Shown: positions 1 through 6,993 of the stretch, in pieces
Numbering within the stretch: position 1 is the first letter of the stretch
How the letters are laid out: each line of letters opens with the position of its first letter
IMG/VR virus record: IMGVR_UViG_3300049457_000003
Location: 1-28,549 of that record
From: a virus
DNA: 28,549 nucleotides
Direction: 5' to 3' (one strand)
Program-made: the position numbers and the translations under genes
The notes under the pieces: generated by a model
What the model saw: only the letters and a program-made list of their open reading frames with translations
Databases searched by the model: none
What the model was told of the DNA's origin: nothing

Positions 1-444
1 AGAACAATTTGCATCATGCTCGTATTGGTCTAACAATTTCTCTATTTCCTCATCCATCGTATTTGCAGACACGTCATTTTTAATCGAGTAATAACACCAG
101 TTGCAGGAGGTCTCTTTGTCAGCCTGTTCATAGCGACCAACCGAAAAACAGGCGACTTCCATGTATGGAGCGCCGTTTGGCGTATAATTTGCCTCACAGG
201 GGGCGAATTCACGACAATCATCACCGAGCAATTCGTAAATCGCTGCCCGAGCCTCCTCCTCTGAGTCGAACTCTCCATGTGCGTGGTGAGACCAGTCATT
301 CGTTGTACCAAGCCAACCATTGGCGAGAATTTCGCCGCCCATATTGGTCCGTGGCGGTTCCGTCGTTATCGTGTATGTTTCAGAGTCACAGAATTGGTCG
401 CCATTGGGACCAACATAGTTTGTACTTACAATGTAGTAGCTCAT
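1..444 (-). CDS. Conserved phage protein of unknown function, 3' end cut by window edge
   Basis: The frame is open from the ATG at 444 to base 1 without a stop, 148 codons, so the C-terminus lies outside the window. The protein begins MSYYIVSTNYVGPNGDQF and contains an NGWLGTTNDWS segment, then an acidic FDSEEEARAAIYELLG helix and several cysteines (C at about 80, 85, 101, 115 and 118). I know similar short MSYYIV...WLGTTNDW proteins only as phage hypotheticals, so no function is assigned. It starts 9 nt after the stop of the upstream gene, with a GGATGG-like ribosome site. Two plus-strand frames and one other minus-strand frame of 90-120 codons overlap this region, but they have no ribosome sites and unnatural composition. 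Confidence 0.75.
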   Translation of the reverse strand, partial: MSYYIVSTNYVGPNGDQFCDSETYTITTEPPRTNMGGEILANGWLGTTNDWSHHAHGEFDSEEEARAAIYELLGDDCREFAPCEANYTPNGAPYMEVACFSVGRYEQADKETSCNWCYYSIKNDVSANTMDEEIEKLLDQYEHDANCS

Positions 445-453
445 TTTGCCATC

Positions 454-630
454 CTATTGAAGGGTATGGTGAAAGGCAAGGGCAAGTTCAATGGACGAAT
501 CGTCGGCGAATCCGAATGTGATGGATTCGTCCGATCGTTCAATCCAAATCGCTTCTGAATTGGCCATTTGGTACGCTTGATCTCCATAGCCGGCCTCTAT
601 AAGTTCTTCGATATTTTCTGCAATAGACAT
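454..630 (-). CDS. Small acidic protein of unknown function (58 aa)
   Basis: The reading frame starts at ATG 630 behind an AAAGGAG site with ideal spacing and ends at TAG 454-456, just ahead of the left-edge gene. The product begins MSIAENIEELIEAGYGDQAY and is acidic, with a predicted amphipathic N-terminal helix followed by a short beta-rich stretch (SITFGFADDSS). It is below a usual 60-codon ORF cutoff and is easy to miss. The pairing with the downstream gene (9-nt gap) suggests one transcript. I do not recognise the family. Confidence 0.7.
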   Translation of the reverse strand: MSIAENIEELIEAGYGDQAYQMANSEAIWIERSDESITFGFADDSSIELALAFHHTLQ

Positions 631-679
631 TTTGACTCCTTTGTGTTAAAATACTGATTGTTAAGGTGTTTTATTAGAT

Positions 680-723
680 AAAAGCCAGCCTGTCTTGGTG
701 GAATATAGTTCTGGCGGGCTTTT
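680..723. terminator. Bidirectional intrinsic terminator candidate
   Basis: On the plus strand AAAAGCCAGCC (680-690) can pair with GGCGGGCTTTT (713-723) across a 22-nt loop, with one internal mismatch. The stem is flanked by A tracts on one side and T tracts on the other, so it can act in either direction. It follows the minus-strand gene ending at 743 and precedes the 630 start, so it probably separates two minus-strand units. The loop is long for a classical terminator. Confidence 0.55.
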
Positions 724-742
724 GCCGGTAACGCGTCCATGG

Positions 743-946
743 TTATGGTTTATAGAGGCCGCCTTTTGGGCCTCGGACGAACCAATCATCTGCATGTATT
801 TGTGATCCAGCCTGTTTGGCACTAGTTAGTGATGTGTACTGATTGTTGGTAGCAGTAGCCCAACCATGGCCAGTCCAGTATCGTTCTATGCAACAATTTT
901 TTGACAGGTGGAATACTTTACATATCGCGTAACCACGTTTCTTCAT
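743..946 (-). CDS. Small basic cysteine-containing protein (67 aa), unknown
   Basis: The gene starts at ATG 946 with an AGAAAGGG site about 6 nt upstream and ends in front of the 680-723 terminator. The product begins MKKRGYAICKVFHLSKNCC and is rich in aromatic and basic residues (WTGHGWATATNNQY, DDWFVRGPKGGLYKP). The three cysteines (9, 18, 19) show no clear metal-binding pattern. I do not recognise it. The 75 bases upstream hold repeated CTAATG/CATTAG and CATGTGTC motifs that may be regulatory. Confidence 0.65.
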   Translation of the reverse strand: MKKRGYAICKVFHLSKNCCIERYWTGHGWATATNNQYTSLTSAKQAGSQIHADDWFVRGPKGGLYKP

Positions 947-958
947 ATTAGACCCTTT

Positions 959-1022
959 CTAATGTTGCACTGCATTACACATTAGTTTTCCTAATGCATG
1001 TGTCTGAAATCCGACATGTGTC
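959..1022. promoter_or_regulatory. Cluster of short repeats upstream of the 743-946 gene
   Basis: CTAATG occurs at 959-964 and 991-996 and its complement CATTAG at 980-985, so 980-996 is a 6-bp inverted repeat with a TTTTC loop. CATGTGTC is repeated directly at 997-1004 and 1015-1022, 18 bp apart. On the minus strand the second copy forms part of a TTGACACATG, a good -35 hexamer, although no convincing -10 lies 16-18 bp further on. This may be an operator/promoter for the 743-946 gene, by inference only. Confidence 0.3.
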
Positions 1023-1110
1023 AAAAATACAACACTCCTAATAGAACTCCGAGAGGATATGCGACTAAACAAGCACCTATAAGGTAGGTAAGTCGTTCAG
1101 TAATAGGCAT
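1021..1110 (-). CDS. Single-span membrane microprotein (29 aa)
   Basis: The ATG at 1110-1108 shares its A with the TAA stop of the upstream gene (TAATG), an arrangement that allows translational coupling. A G-run just before it could act as the ribosome site. The peptide starts MPITERLTYLIGACLVAYPL and ends GVLLGVLYF, so almost the whole length from about residue 9 is a hydrophobic helix with a short charged N-terminus. It resembles no named family that I know. Coding status rests on the coupling, the position in the gene run and the clean membrane profile. Confidence 0.5.
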   Translation of the reverse strand: MPITERLTYLIGACLVAYPLGVLLGVLYF

Positions 1111-1295
1111 TAATCCCCCCAATCGACAAAGGACCAATCCCAATAGGCGTGCTCGTCTATAGTCCTGATACAGTGTTGAGTGTGTCCTAAACGCAACATT
1201 TCATCGGCATATTCGCGCATTTCGGCTTCTGAACCGCTTAGTACGGCGACTCCCTGCTCGTCTATGAGGACGTGTGTGTCATTTGCGTGGATCAT
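1110..1295 (-). CDS. Small acidic protein of unknown function (61 aa)
   Basis: I chose ATG 1295 because an AAAGGA site lies 7-8 nt upstream. A start 12 codons earlier has no such site and would lengthen the overlap with the gene before it. The product begins MIHANDTHVLIDEQGVAVL and ends in DEHAYWDWSFVDWGD. It carries one helical stretch (SEAEMREYADEMLRLG) and an acidic, tryptophan-rich tail. It overlaps the upstream membrane-protein gene by 17 bp and the downstream microprotein gene by a shared TAATG, so the three are probably co-translated. Function is unknown. Confidence 0.65.
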   Translation of the reverse strand: MIHANDTHVLIDEQGVAVLSGSEAEMREYADEMLRLGHTQHCIRTIDEHAYWDWSFVDWGD

Positions 1296-1464
1296 GATGG
1301 TTTCCTTTGTCGATGACTTCGATGATAGCAAGACCGGACTTTTCGAATAAATCTCCTATTGTTACCCCTAGTTTTGAGAACACTGACAACAAGAAGCCTA
1401 TTGAAACAAGGACAAGTCCGATTGAACAAACAATGAAGTCCAAAATAAACATTAAGTTTTTCAT
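1279..1464 (-). CDS. Small membrane protein (61 aa), unknown
   Basis: The start ATG at 1464 overlaps the stop of the upstream gene as ATGA. One long hydrophobic segment spans about residues 4-30 (FILDFIVCSIGLVLVSIGFL), followed by a probable amphipathic helix and a polar tail, KGNHHDPRK. This suggests one inner-membrane span with a short C-terminal domain. It could be a holin-like or host-modifying protein, but nothing here proves that. Confidence 0.65.
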   Translation of the reverse strand: MKNLMFILDFIVCSIGLVLVSIGFLLSVFSKLGVTIGDLFEKSGLAIIEVIDKGNHHDPRK

Positions 1465-1658
1465 GCTGTTATCTTCTTGATTGAGGCGGCGTAATCTTTT
1501 ACGCGGGCGACATCTACGTCCGATGTGTCGTGCAGGTGAGTGTATTGGTCAGCTATTAAGTCATAGACACAGAGACGCCCTTTCTTGTCGATTAAGCACT
1601 TGTGTTGCTTGAGTTTTTCGCCCCTGAAGGCCCTGAAGCGGAAAGTTGGCACAAACAT
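1461..1658 (-). CDS. Small basic protein of unknown function (65 aa)
   Basis: A CAGGAGGG site sits 4-5 nt upstream of ATG 1658, one of the strongest in this arm, so this start is preferred over a TTG 15 codons earlier. The product begins MFVPTFRFRAFRGEKLKQHK and continues with KCLIDKKGRLCVYD, a pattern of short strands with basic loops, then an acidic stretch and a C-terminal helix (VARVKDYAASIKKITA). The stop overlaps the next start (ATGA). It is the first gene after the pentapeptide-repeat gene, with 118 bp between them. I do not recognise the family. Confidence 0.7.
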   Translation of the reverse strand: MFVPTFRFRAFRGEKLKQHKCLIDKKGRLCVYDLIADQYTHLHDTSDVDVARVKDYAASIKKITA

Positions 1659-1776
1659 ATTGCCCTCCTGTTGAGATGGTACTATAATCACGTTGTTAGT
1701 CAATTAAGCTCTACGATGTGGTGTCGAAGGACTAACAAACAGTAGCAGATGTATCGTAGTTTTGGGCCTATTGGCT

Positions 1777-2358
1777 CTATTTTCGTTCGTCGAAGTTTTT
1801 TGTCCATTCGACTAACAGTGCTGAGATTTGGTTATTGTCTGGCGTGTCGCCGCGTTCGATGCCTTTACAGAATGTCTCGATTGGGCATTGGTCGTCTGGT
1901 GTTATGTTGTCAAGTTCGTCATAACTACATTCACGCATAGACGCTATGGTCCCAATGATGCACGAGCATTCGCCGTAATAAGCGCGACCATCGAACAGAC
2001 CATCGTTCAGGGCAGAGATTAGGACGACGCGCTCTGTATCTGTGGTGTTATTGAGTATCCTATAGTAGTCGATTTTGATCTCGTCCAGGTAGGCATCGCG
2101 CAGATTGTCAATGTTCGCGTTTAGTCGCGCACAAGTCAGGACAGTGCCATTCAATTTTGTCCGTGATAGATTGGCACCTCGGAGATCCGCGCCAGTCAGG
2201 TCCTGATGACTAAGATCTACATCATTGAGGTGCAGGTTCCTCAAGTCAGCATCGCGCAGGCTCTTCCCTTCCTCAATAGCCGCCAGTACATCTAGCCTAG
2301 TCGTGCCAGACGTATCTCCATCATGTATCAGTCTCCCAGTCACTGTATATAAGCTCAC
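1777..2358 (-). CDS. Pentapeptide-repeat protein
   Basis: Residues about 35-82 (from the GTG start) hold nine consecutive five-residue repeats of the A(D/N)LXX class, including RDADL, NDVDL, SHQDL, TGADL and RGANL. This predicts a short right-handed quadrilateral beta-helix of a little over two coils. The C-terminal half (ALNDGLFDGRAYYGECSCII, then ECSYDELDNITPDDQ and ERGDTPDNN) matches a conserved domain I know from other phage and bacterial pentapeptide proteins, function undetermined. A GTG at 2358 follows an AGGAGG site and is preferred. An ATG 12 codons upstream (2394) has no ribosome site. Longer pentapeptide proteins mimic DNA and block gyrase, but this helix is too short to assume that role. 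Confidence 0.8.
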   Translation of the reverse strand: MSLYTVTGRLIHDGDTSGTTRLDVLAAIEEGKSLRDADLRNLHLNDVDLSHQDLTGADLRGANLSRTKLNGTVLTCARLNANIDNLRDAYLDEIKIDYYRILNNTTDTERVVLISALNDGLFDGRAYYGECSCIIGTIASMRECSYDELDNITPDDQCPIETFCKGIERGDTPDNNQISALLVEWTKNFDERK

Positions 2359-2378
2359 ACATCCTCCTGTTGTTTGCG

Positions 2379-2639
2379 CTACATACATATACATGCATCA
2401 GTCATGCCAAGTATTAACTCATTGATTTGTATGTGATTTAGTTTGACTGGTTCGGTAGATGTGACGCTCAGCGTCAACTTGTGACAGCCTTCGCCGTCAT
2501 CGAACGAATGTTCTTCTGGATAGATCGAGGGGTACTCTGTGCGCTGAGCTGACGTTCTCCTGATGGAGTTATGAGAGTACCGGGGGGGGTAAATTTCAAA
2601 ACCCGCGCAAAGTTCATATAGCCCACTTTCCCATTTCAG
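2379..2639 (-). other. Open frame without a canonical start, possible decapitated or frameshifted gene
   Basis: Minus-strand codons run open from just after a TAG (2640-2642) to a TAG at 2379-2381, 86 codons. The translation looks protein-like (WESGLYELCAGFEIYPP, then TEYPSIYPEEHSFDDGEG and LTLSVTSTEPVKLNHIQI). It ends 20 bp before the pentapeptide gene start, as an operon gene would. No ATG, GTG or TTG lies in frame over the first 58 codons. A different frame starts at ATG 2617-2615 and runs into the eight-C tract (2582-2589, minus strand). One extra C there would join that start to this frame. It could be a 5'-truncated remnant, a slippage-controlled gene, or chance. Confidence 0.35.
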
Positions 2640-2649
2640 CTATTTTTTC

Positions 2650-2668
2650 TATAATTCCATTTTGGAGG
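2650..2668 (+). promoter_or_regulatory. TATAAT box and strong ribosome site ahead of the packaging genes
   Basis: TATAAT at 2650-2655 is a perfect -10 hexamer. The -35 position 17 bp upstream reads TTTCCC, a poor match. GGAGG at 2664-2668 sits 4 nt before the terminase small subunit ATG. If the promoter is real, the leader would be only about 11 nt. Late transcription may instead depend on a phage-encoded factor or start elsewhere in 2640-2672. Confidence 0.3.
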
Positions 2669-2672
2669 CAAT

Positions 2673-3281
2673 ATGTTAGTGAAAAAAAGAGGAAAGCTTC
2701 TTCGTGACGGTAAATACAATACTGTCCCCGTTAACGTTATTGGCGGTAAGAGAATGCATGAGATGAGTGAGGATGAGTTACTTACTTGTGCTAGAGACTA
2801 TTATGTTACTGGTAACTTAAGTGAGATAGCTAGGAATAGGAAGGTTTGTTACAAAGATCTTTGTGAACTTATTAGAACTCCTTGGTTCCAGGAAGAGTTA
2901 AAGATCATGGAACGGGAGACGAAGGCTTTATTAAAGGTAAAGCTTACTAATATGTTAGGTAAGTCTTTAGAGGAGCTTGAGAATCGTTTAGATAATGGTG
3001 ATATGGTTTGGAAGGATAAGGAGTTAAGAAACGTACCTATACCTGCTAAGGACTTGGCTTTAATTGCTACGGCGATCTTTGCAAAGAAGAAAGAAATTGA
3101 AGAGAGTGAGACTGGTATAGTTTCGAATGAGGCGAAAAGGCTTTTAAATCTAGCAATCGCATTAAAGGCTAAGAACATTACTGACATGTCCAAAGATCCA
3201 ATAGATGTTGTTAATCAAAATATTATAGCAGAATCTTTAGATGATTCTTTAATTGAATCAAATAATTCTGAAGAAGAATAA
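2673..3281 (+). CDS. Terminase small subunit (putative)
   Basis: This is the first gene of the late operon, 202 aa, directly upstream of the terminase large subunit and joined to it by a TAATG overlap. Small subunits bind the packaging site and load the ATPase/nuclease. Residues about 37-66 form a plausible helix-turn-helix (YYVTGNLSEIARNRKVCYKD), followed by TPWFQEEL. The middle is helical and charged (residues 75-120), fitting an oligomerisation core. The C-terminus is acidic (SNNSEEE), as often seen where the small subunit touches TerL. Identity rests on position, size and the HTH. Sequence families of TerS diverge widely, so the exact family is not named. Confidence 0.75.
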   Translation: MLVKKRGKLLRDGKYNTVPVNVIGGKRMHEMSEDELLTCARDYYVTGNLSEIARNRKVCYKDLCELIRTPWFQEELKIMERETKALLKVKLTNMLGKSLEELENRLDNGDMVWKDKELRNVPIPAKDLALIATAIFAKKKEIEESETGIVSNEAKRLLNLAIALKAKNITDMSKDPIDVVNQNIIAESLDDSLIESNNSEEE

Positions 3282-4765
3282 TGGCTAGACCTCTTAAAAA
3301 GGAGCCGTTTAGGTTTGTCAATGAGAAGTATGACATTCCTTTTGATGCGGATATTTTAGAGGGTTTTGTAAAAGCTTTCTTACATGATAAGTTTGATAAC
3401 CCAAAACAAACTCCTGACTTCCATAAAGAGTTATGGAAACTCTGTTGTGAGAAACATCAATTCGTTGTTGTAGCTGCCCCTAGAGGTCATGCTAAAAGTA
3501 CAGCTGGAACGCTTTCTTATATATTGGCTTCTGTATGTTTTGGGTTCCATGATTTCGTAATGATAGTCTCTGCGACTGAAAAGCAGGCTATAGATCATCT
3601 TCAGGATATAAGAATTCAACTAACTGAGAATGATACTTTAATAGAGGCTTTTAATATCCATGGTTTAACTAAAGACAATGAAGCTGAGATAATTTGTCAT
3701 GTAGGTGAGCGGATTTTCAAGATCGTAGCGAAAGGTGCTGGGCAGAAATTACGAGGTATTAAATGGAGACAAAAGCGTCTTAACCTAGTTGTTATAGACG
3801 ACCTGGAAGAAGATGAAGCCGTTAGGTCTAAAGAACGCAGAGAGTCTTTATCTAACTGGTTCACCTCAGCTCTTTTACCAATAGGTTCTGATAAATGTTT
3901 ATTCAGAGTTTTTGGAACAGTTTTACACGCAGATTCTTTATTAAGTGGACTACTTAAAGATTCTACTTGGCTTTCTCGTTGTTATAGAGCTCATGCGGGA
4001 TTTGATGACTTTTCTAATATCTTATGGCCAGAAAAGTTTCCTGAAGAAAGACTGAGACTTTTAAGACAACAGTATACAAATAGGAATAACCCTAGCGGTT
4101 ACTCTCAGGAGATGTTAAACATTCCTATCGCTGATACTGATAAATACTTTAGACCAGAATGGTTTGTAGGTTGGAGAGAGGAAGATAGAGCAAAACCAAT
4201 GAAATTCTTTTCAGGTATAGATTTTGCTATATCTCAAAGTCAAAGAGCTGATAGGACGGCTATTTTAACAGCAGGTCTTTTAGAAGATGGAAGACTAGTT
4301 TTTGTAGATTGTAGAGCTGGTCGTTGGGATTCTTTAGATATAATAGAACAAATGTTCGATGTTCATTCGACTTTCCATCCAGAACTTTTTATCGCGGAGG
4401 ATGGAGCTATAAAGAAATCTATAGGACCATTTTTGAATTCTGAAATGTTCCGTAGAGGAATGTTTATAAACGTTATCGGAAGAACGCCTACAAAAGATAA
4501 ACAAGCAAGGGCTAGGTCTTTACAAGCTAGAATGCGTGCAGGTGGTGTTATCTGTGATAAAGATTCAGAATGGTATCCAGATTTTTTTGATGAAATGACA
4601 ACATTCCCTAGAGGTGAGCATGACGACCGTGTTGATGCAGCAAGTTGGATCGGACTGGAACTGGAGTCAATGTCATTACCTGATTCCTTGGAGTCTATGG
4701 AAGAGGATGATTATAAGACTCAGGAAGTAATGTTTGATGGTAGATGTGGTATAACTGGATATTAA
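3281..4765 (+). CDS. Terminase large subunit (packaging ATPase and nuclease)
   Basis: This is the motor that translocates DNA into the prohead and cuts the concatemer. The ATPase domain shows Walker A APRGHAKST at residues 66-74 and Walker B LVVIDDLEED at about 169-178, with a coupling-type SAT motif at 97-99. The C-terminal RNase H-like nuclease shows the expected acidic residues: D314 in SGIDFA, E373 in FIAEDGA, and D448/D449/D452 in HDDRVDAA. At 494 aa it has full family length. The start overlaps the TerS stop. One nucleotide separates it from the portal gene. Headful versus site-specific packaging cannot be decided from the protein alone. Confidence 0.95.
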   Translation: MARPLKKEPFRFVNEKYDIPFDADILEGFVKAFLHDKFDNPKQTPDFHKELWKLCCEKHQFVVVAAPRGHAKSTAGTLSYILASVCFGFHDFVMIVSATEKQAIDHLQDIRIQLTENDTLIEAFNIHGLTKDNEAEIICHVGERIFKIVAKGAGQKLRGIKWRQKRLNLVVIDDLEEDEAVRSKERRESLSNWFTSALLPIGSDKCLFRVFGTVLHADSLLSGLLKDSTWLSRCYRAHAGFDDFSNILWPEKFPEERLRLLRQQYTNRNNPSGYSQEMLNIPIADTDKYFRPEWFVGWREEDRAKPMKFFSGIDFAISQSQRADRTAILTAGLLEDGRLVFVDCRAGRWDSLDIIEQMFDVHSTFHPELFIAEDGAIKKSIGPFLNSEMFRRGMFINVIGRTPTKDKQARARSLQARMRAGGVICDKDSEWYPDFFDEMTTFPRGEHDDRVDAASWIGLELESMSLPDSLESMEEDDYKTQEVMFDGRCGITGY

Positions 4766-4766
4766 A

Positions 4767-6788
4767 ATGTTGATTAATTTAGATACTAAGTTAAATATAA
4801 AAGATATTATCGATGTTCCTAATATTGCAGATCTTTTAACAACTGAAGACTGTAATAGGATTGGCCATTGGGCAATGGAAGGATTCTCTTCTGATCTTAT
4901 GTCTAGATCTCAATGGGAAGATAGGATGAAAGAAGCCATGAAGTTGGCTCTTCAGTTAAAAGAAGTAAAGACTTTCCCATGGCCAGATGCTTCTAATGTT
5001 AAATTTCCTTTAATGACAGTAGCAGCTATTTCTTATCATTCTAGAATCTACCCTGCCCTAATTCAACAACCTGATATTATTAATTGCTGTATTTACGGGG
5101 ATGACCCTACAGGACAATTAAGTGACACTGCTGAATTAATCTCTCAACATATGTCTTGGCAAGTCTTTGAGGAAGACTCCGATTGGGAAGAAGAACAGGA
5201 TAAACTTTTCTTAGTTCAAGCAATTTTAGGATGCGCATTTAAAAAGACTTATTTCGACGTTGTTCAAGGACATAATAATAGTGATCTTGTGCTTCCTTCA
5301 GACTTAGTAGTCAATTATTGGACAACCAATCTCTCCTCGTCTCCAAGAACTACACATATTCAATATCATGATGAGAACTATTTAATAGAACAAGAGAGAT
5401 ACGGTTTATTCCTACATTCTGATGGTAATAATCAAAGACCTGAGCTTTTAGGTCCTTTAGCAATGGTTAGAAACCAATTACAAGGTGTAAATCCTGATCA
5501 AGATCAAGTTCAACCAATTATTCTTCTTGAACAGAACTGTTGGTTAGATTTAGATGATGATGGTTATAAAGAACCTTATGTCGCTACTTTACGACATGAC
5601 AACTCAAAACTATTAAGACTTAGAGCAGCTTACTTTGAAGAAGGAATAAAAAGAAGTTCTAAAGGTGTTGTTTGTATAACTCCAGAAAACCCTTATACGA
5701 AATATGAATTCATTCCTTCTCCTGATGGCGGATTTTACCCATTAGGTTTTGGAACTCTTTTAGGACCGGTGAATAAAGCTATTGATACGATGATCAATCA
5801 ATTAATCGACGCTGGAACAATGTCTAATGCCGGTGGTGGATTTTTAGGAAGAGGTATTAGAGTAAAAGGAGGAAGTTATTCTTTTACACCATCTGAATGG
5901 AAACGGGTTGATTCAACAGGAGAAGATCTTAATAAATCTATTTACCCTTTACCAGTGAGAGAGCCATCTCAAACCTTGTTTCAACTCTTGTCTTTGCTAA
6001 TTCAATATGGTGAAAGAATCGCAGGCTCTACAGAAACTACTGCTGGAGAGAACCCAGGACAGAATACTAAAACCGGGACAATGAATTCAATGATTGAACA
6101 AGGTCTTCAAGTCTTTTCAGGAATTTATAAAAGAACATATAGAGCAATGAGGGATGAGTTTAAAAAGATGTATCGCCTTAATCAGCTTTATATGAATAGC
6201 TCTCAGTCATTTAAATATGATGGAGAGAGAAAGAAGATTCTTTTAGAGGCTTACCAGATTCCTCAAACTACTATAGGTTTATCAGCAGATCCTAATTACA
6301 TGTCTGACACCCAAAGACAACAACAAGCCACACTTGTAAAACAAGGTTCTGTAAATAATCCTCTTTATAATCCTTTAGAGGTAGAAAGGATGTATTTAAA
6401 ATCTTTAAAGATTCCAGGAATAGATAAACTTTTGGTTAAAGAAATACCTCAATCTCCACCTCCTGTACAGATTCAAGTTGAACAGATGAGAATGCAAATG
6501 AAACAGATGGAATTAAATTCACAACAGATTCAAATGCAAATTAATGAAAAGATGAAAATTCTTGAACTTACAGCAGAAGCAGAACTTAATCAAGCGAAGA
6601 TTATAAATCTACAGGCTCAGGCTCTTTTATATACAGAACAAGCAGGAACGGCGAAGATGGATGAGGAAATTGCTTTAATAAATGCACAGATAGGTGCCGC
6701 GAAGATTCACCATGATAGTTTATTAAAATCTATAAAGCTTTTAAACGATGTAAGGAGTAATGAAATTAAAGGAAATACAAATGAATAG
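4767..6788 (+). CDS. Portal protein, P22-like long form
   Basis: At 673 aa this belongs to the large podovirus portals, which form the dodecameric DNA entry/exit ring. The N-terminal part (WEDRMKEAMKLALQ, then KTFPWPDASNVKFPLMT) is the typical start of the P22-type family. The central wing/stem part includes STETTAGENPGQ. From about residue 566 to 660 the chain is a long Gln/Met/Glu-rich helix (QMRMQMKQMELNSQQIQMQI), corresponding to the C-terminal helical barrel that in P22 extends into the capsid and senses packaging. It lies immediately after TerL and ends within the next gene. Together with the gp4-like and gp10-like genes downstream it defines a P22-type neck. Confidence 0.92.
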   Translation: MLINLDTKLNIKDIIDVPNIADLLTTEDCNRIGHWAMEGFSSDLMSRSQWEDRMKEAMKLALQLKEVKTFPWPDASNVKFPLMTVAAISYHSRIYPALIQQPDIINCCIYGDDPTGQLSDTAELISQHMSWQVFEEDSDWEEEQDKLFLVQAILGCAFKKTYFDVVQGHNNSDLVLPSDLVVNYWTTNLSSSPRTTHIQYHDENYLIEQERYGLFLHSDGNNQRPELLGPLAMVRNQLQGVNPDQDQVQPIILLEQNCWLDLDDDGYKEPYVATLRHDNSKLLRLRAAYFEEGIKRSSKGVVCITPENPYTKYEFIPSPDGGFYPLGFGTLLGPVNKAIDTMINQLIDAGTMSNAGGGFLGRGIRVKGGSYSFTPSEWKRVDSTGEDLNKSIYPLPVREPSQTLFQLLSLLIQYGERIAGSTETTAGENPGQNTKTGTMNSMIEQGLQVFSGIYKRTYRAMRDEFKKMYRLNQLYMNSSQSFKYDGERKKILLEAYQIPQTTIGLSADPNYMSDTQRQQQATLVKQGSVNNPLYNPLEVERMYLKSLKIPGIDKLLVKEIPQSPPPVQIQVEQMRMQMKQMELNSQQIQMQINEKMKILELTAEAELNQAKIINLQAQALLYTEQAGTAKMDEEIALINAQIGAAKIHHDSLLKSIKLLNDVRSNEIKGNTNE

Positions 6789-6993
6789 AGAAGAACTTTT
6801 AGAGTGGCAAAAACATCCAGTAACGATAGAATTTTTTAAAGATCTTCAACAAATGAAAGGAGATTTAATGGAGGCATGGAGTAATGGTGCTTTTACTGGA
6901 AAGGATATTGAGGAAACATCTCAATTGAATTCTAGGGCTTTAGGCAAGGTTCAACAATTAGCAGATCTTTTAGAAGGAGAATGGAATGAATGA
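6781..6993 (+). CDS. Small conserved phage protein between portal and co-chaperonin (70 aa)
   Basis: I place the start at ATG 6781, which has AAAGGA 8 nt upstream and overlaps the portal stop. A longer start at 6760 would sit deep in the portal gene. The product begins MNREELLEWQKHPVTIEFFK and is almost entirely helical and acidic (NSRALGKVQQLADLLEGE). Short helical proteins of this kind are common after P22-like portals, but their role is not known to me. It overlaps the co-chaperonin gene by 8 bp, suggesting coupled translation. Confidence 0.75.
   Translation: MNREELLEWQKHPVTIEFFKDLQQMKGDLMEAWSNGAFTGKDIEETSQLNSRALGKVQQLADLLEGEWNE

Noticed and set aside
42-558. Three overlapping frames (42-320 minus, 165-521 plus, 277-558 plus)
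   Set aside because: They have no ribosome sites and odd composition. The minus-strand frames 1-444 and 454-630 explain the same bases with good starts and protein-like sequence.
1677-1700. TTGACT ... TATAGT as a minus-strand promoter for the 1461-1658 gene
   Set aside because: The two hexamers are only 11 bp apart, too close for a standard promoter, and no good -35 lies 17 bp from the TATAGT.
2462-2476. 15-nt palindrome TGACGCTCAGCGTCA as an operator
   Set aside because: It lies inside the possible coding frame 2379-2639 and is a single copy. It is not enough to claim a site.
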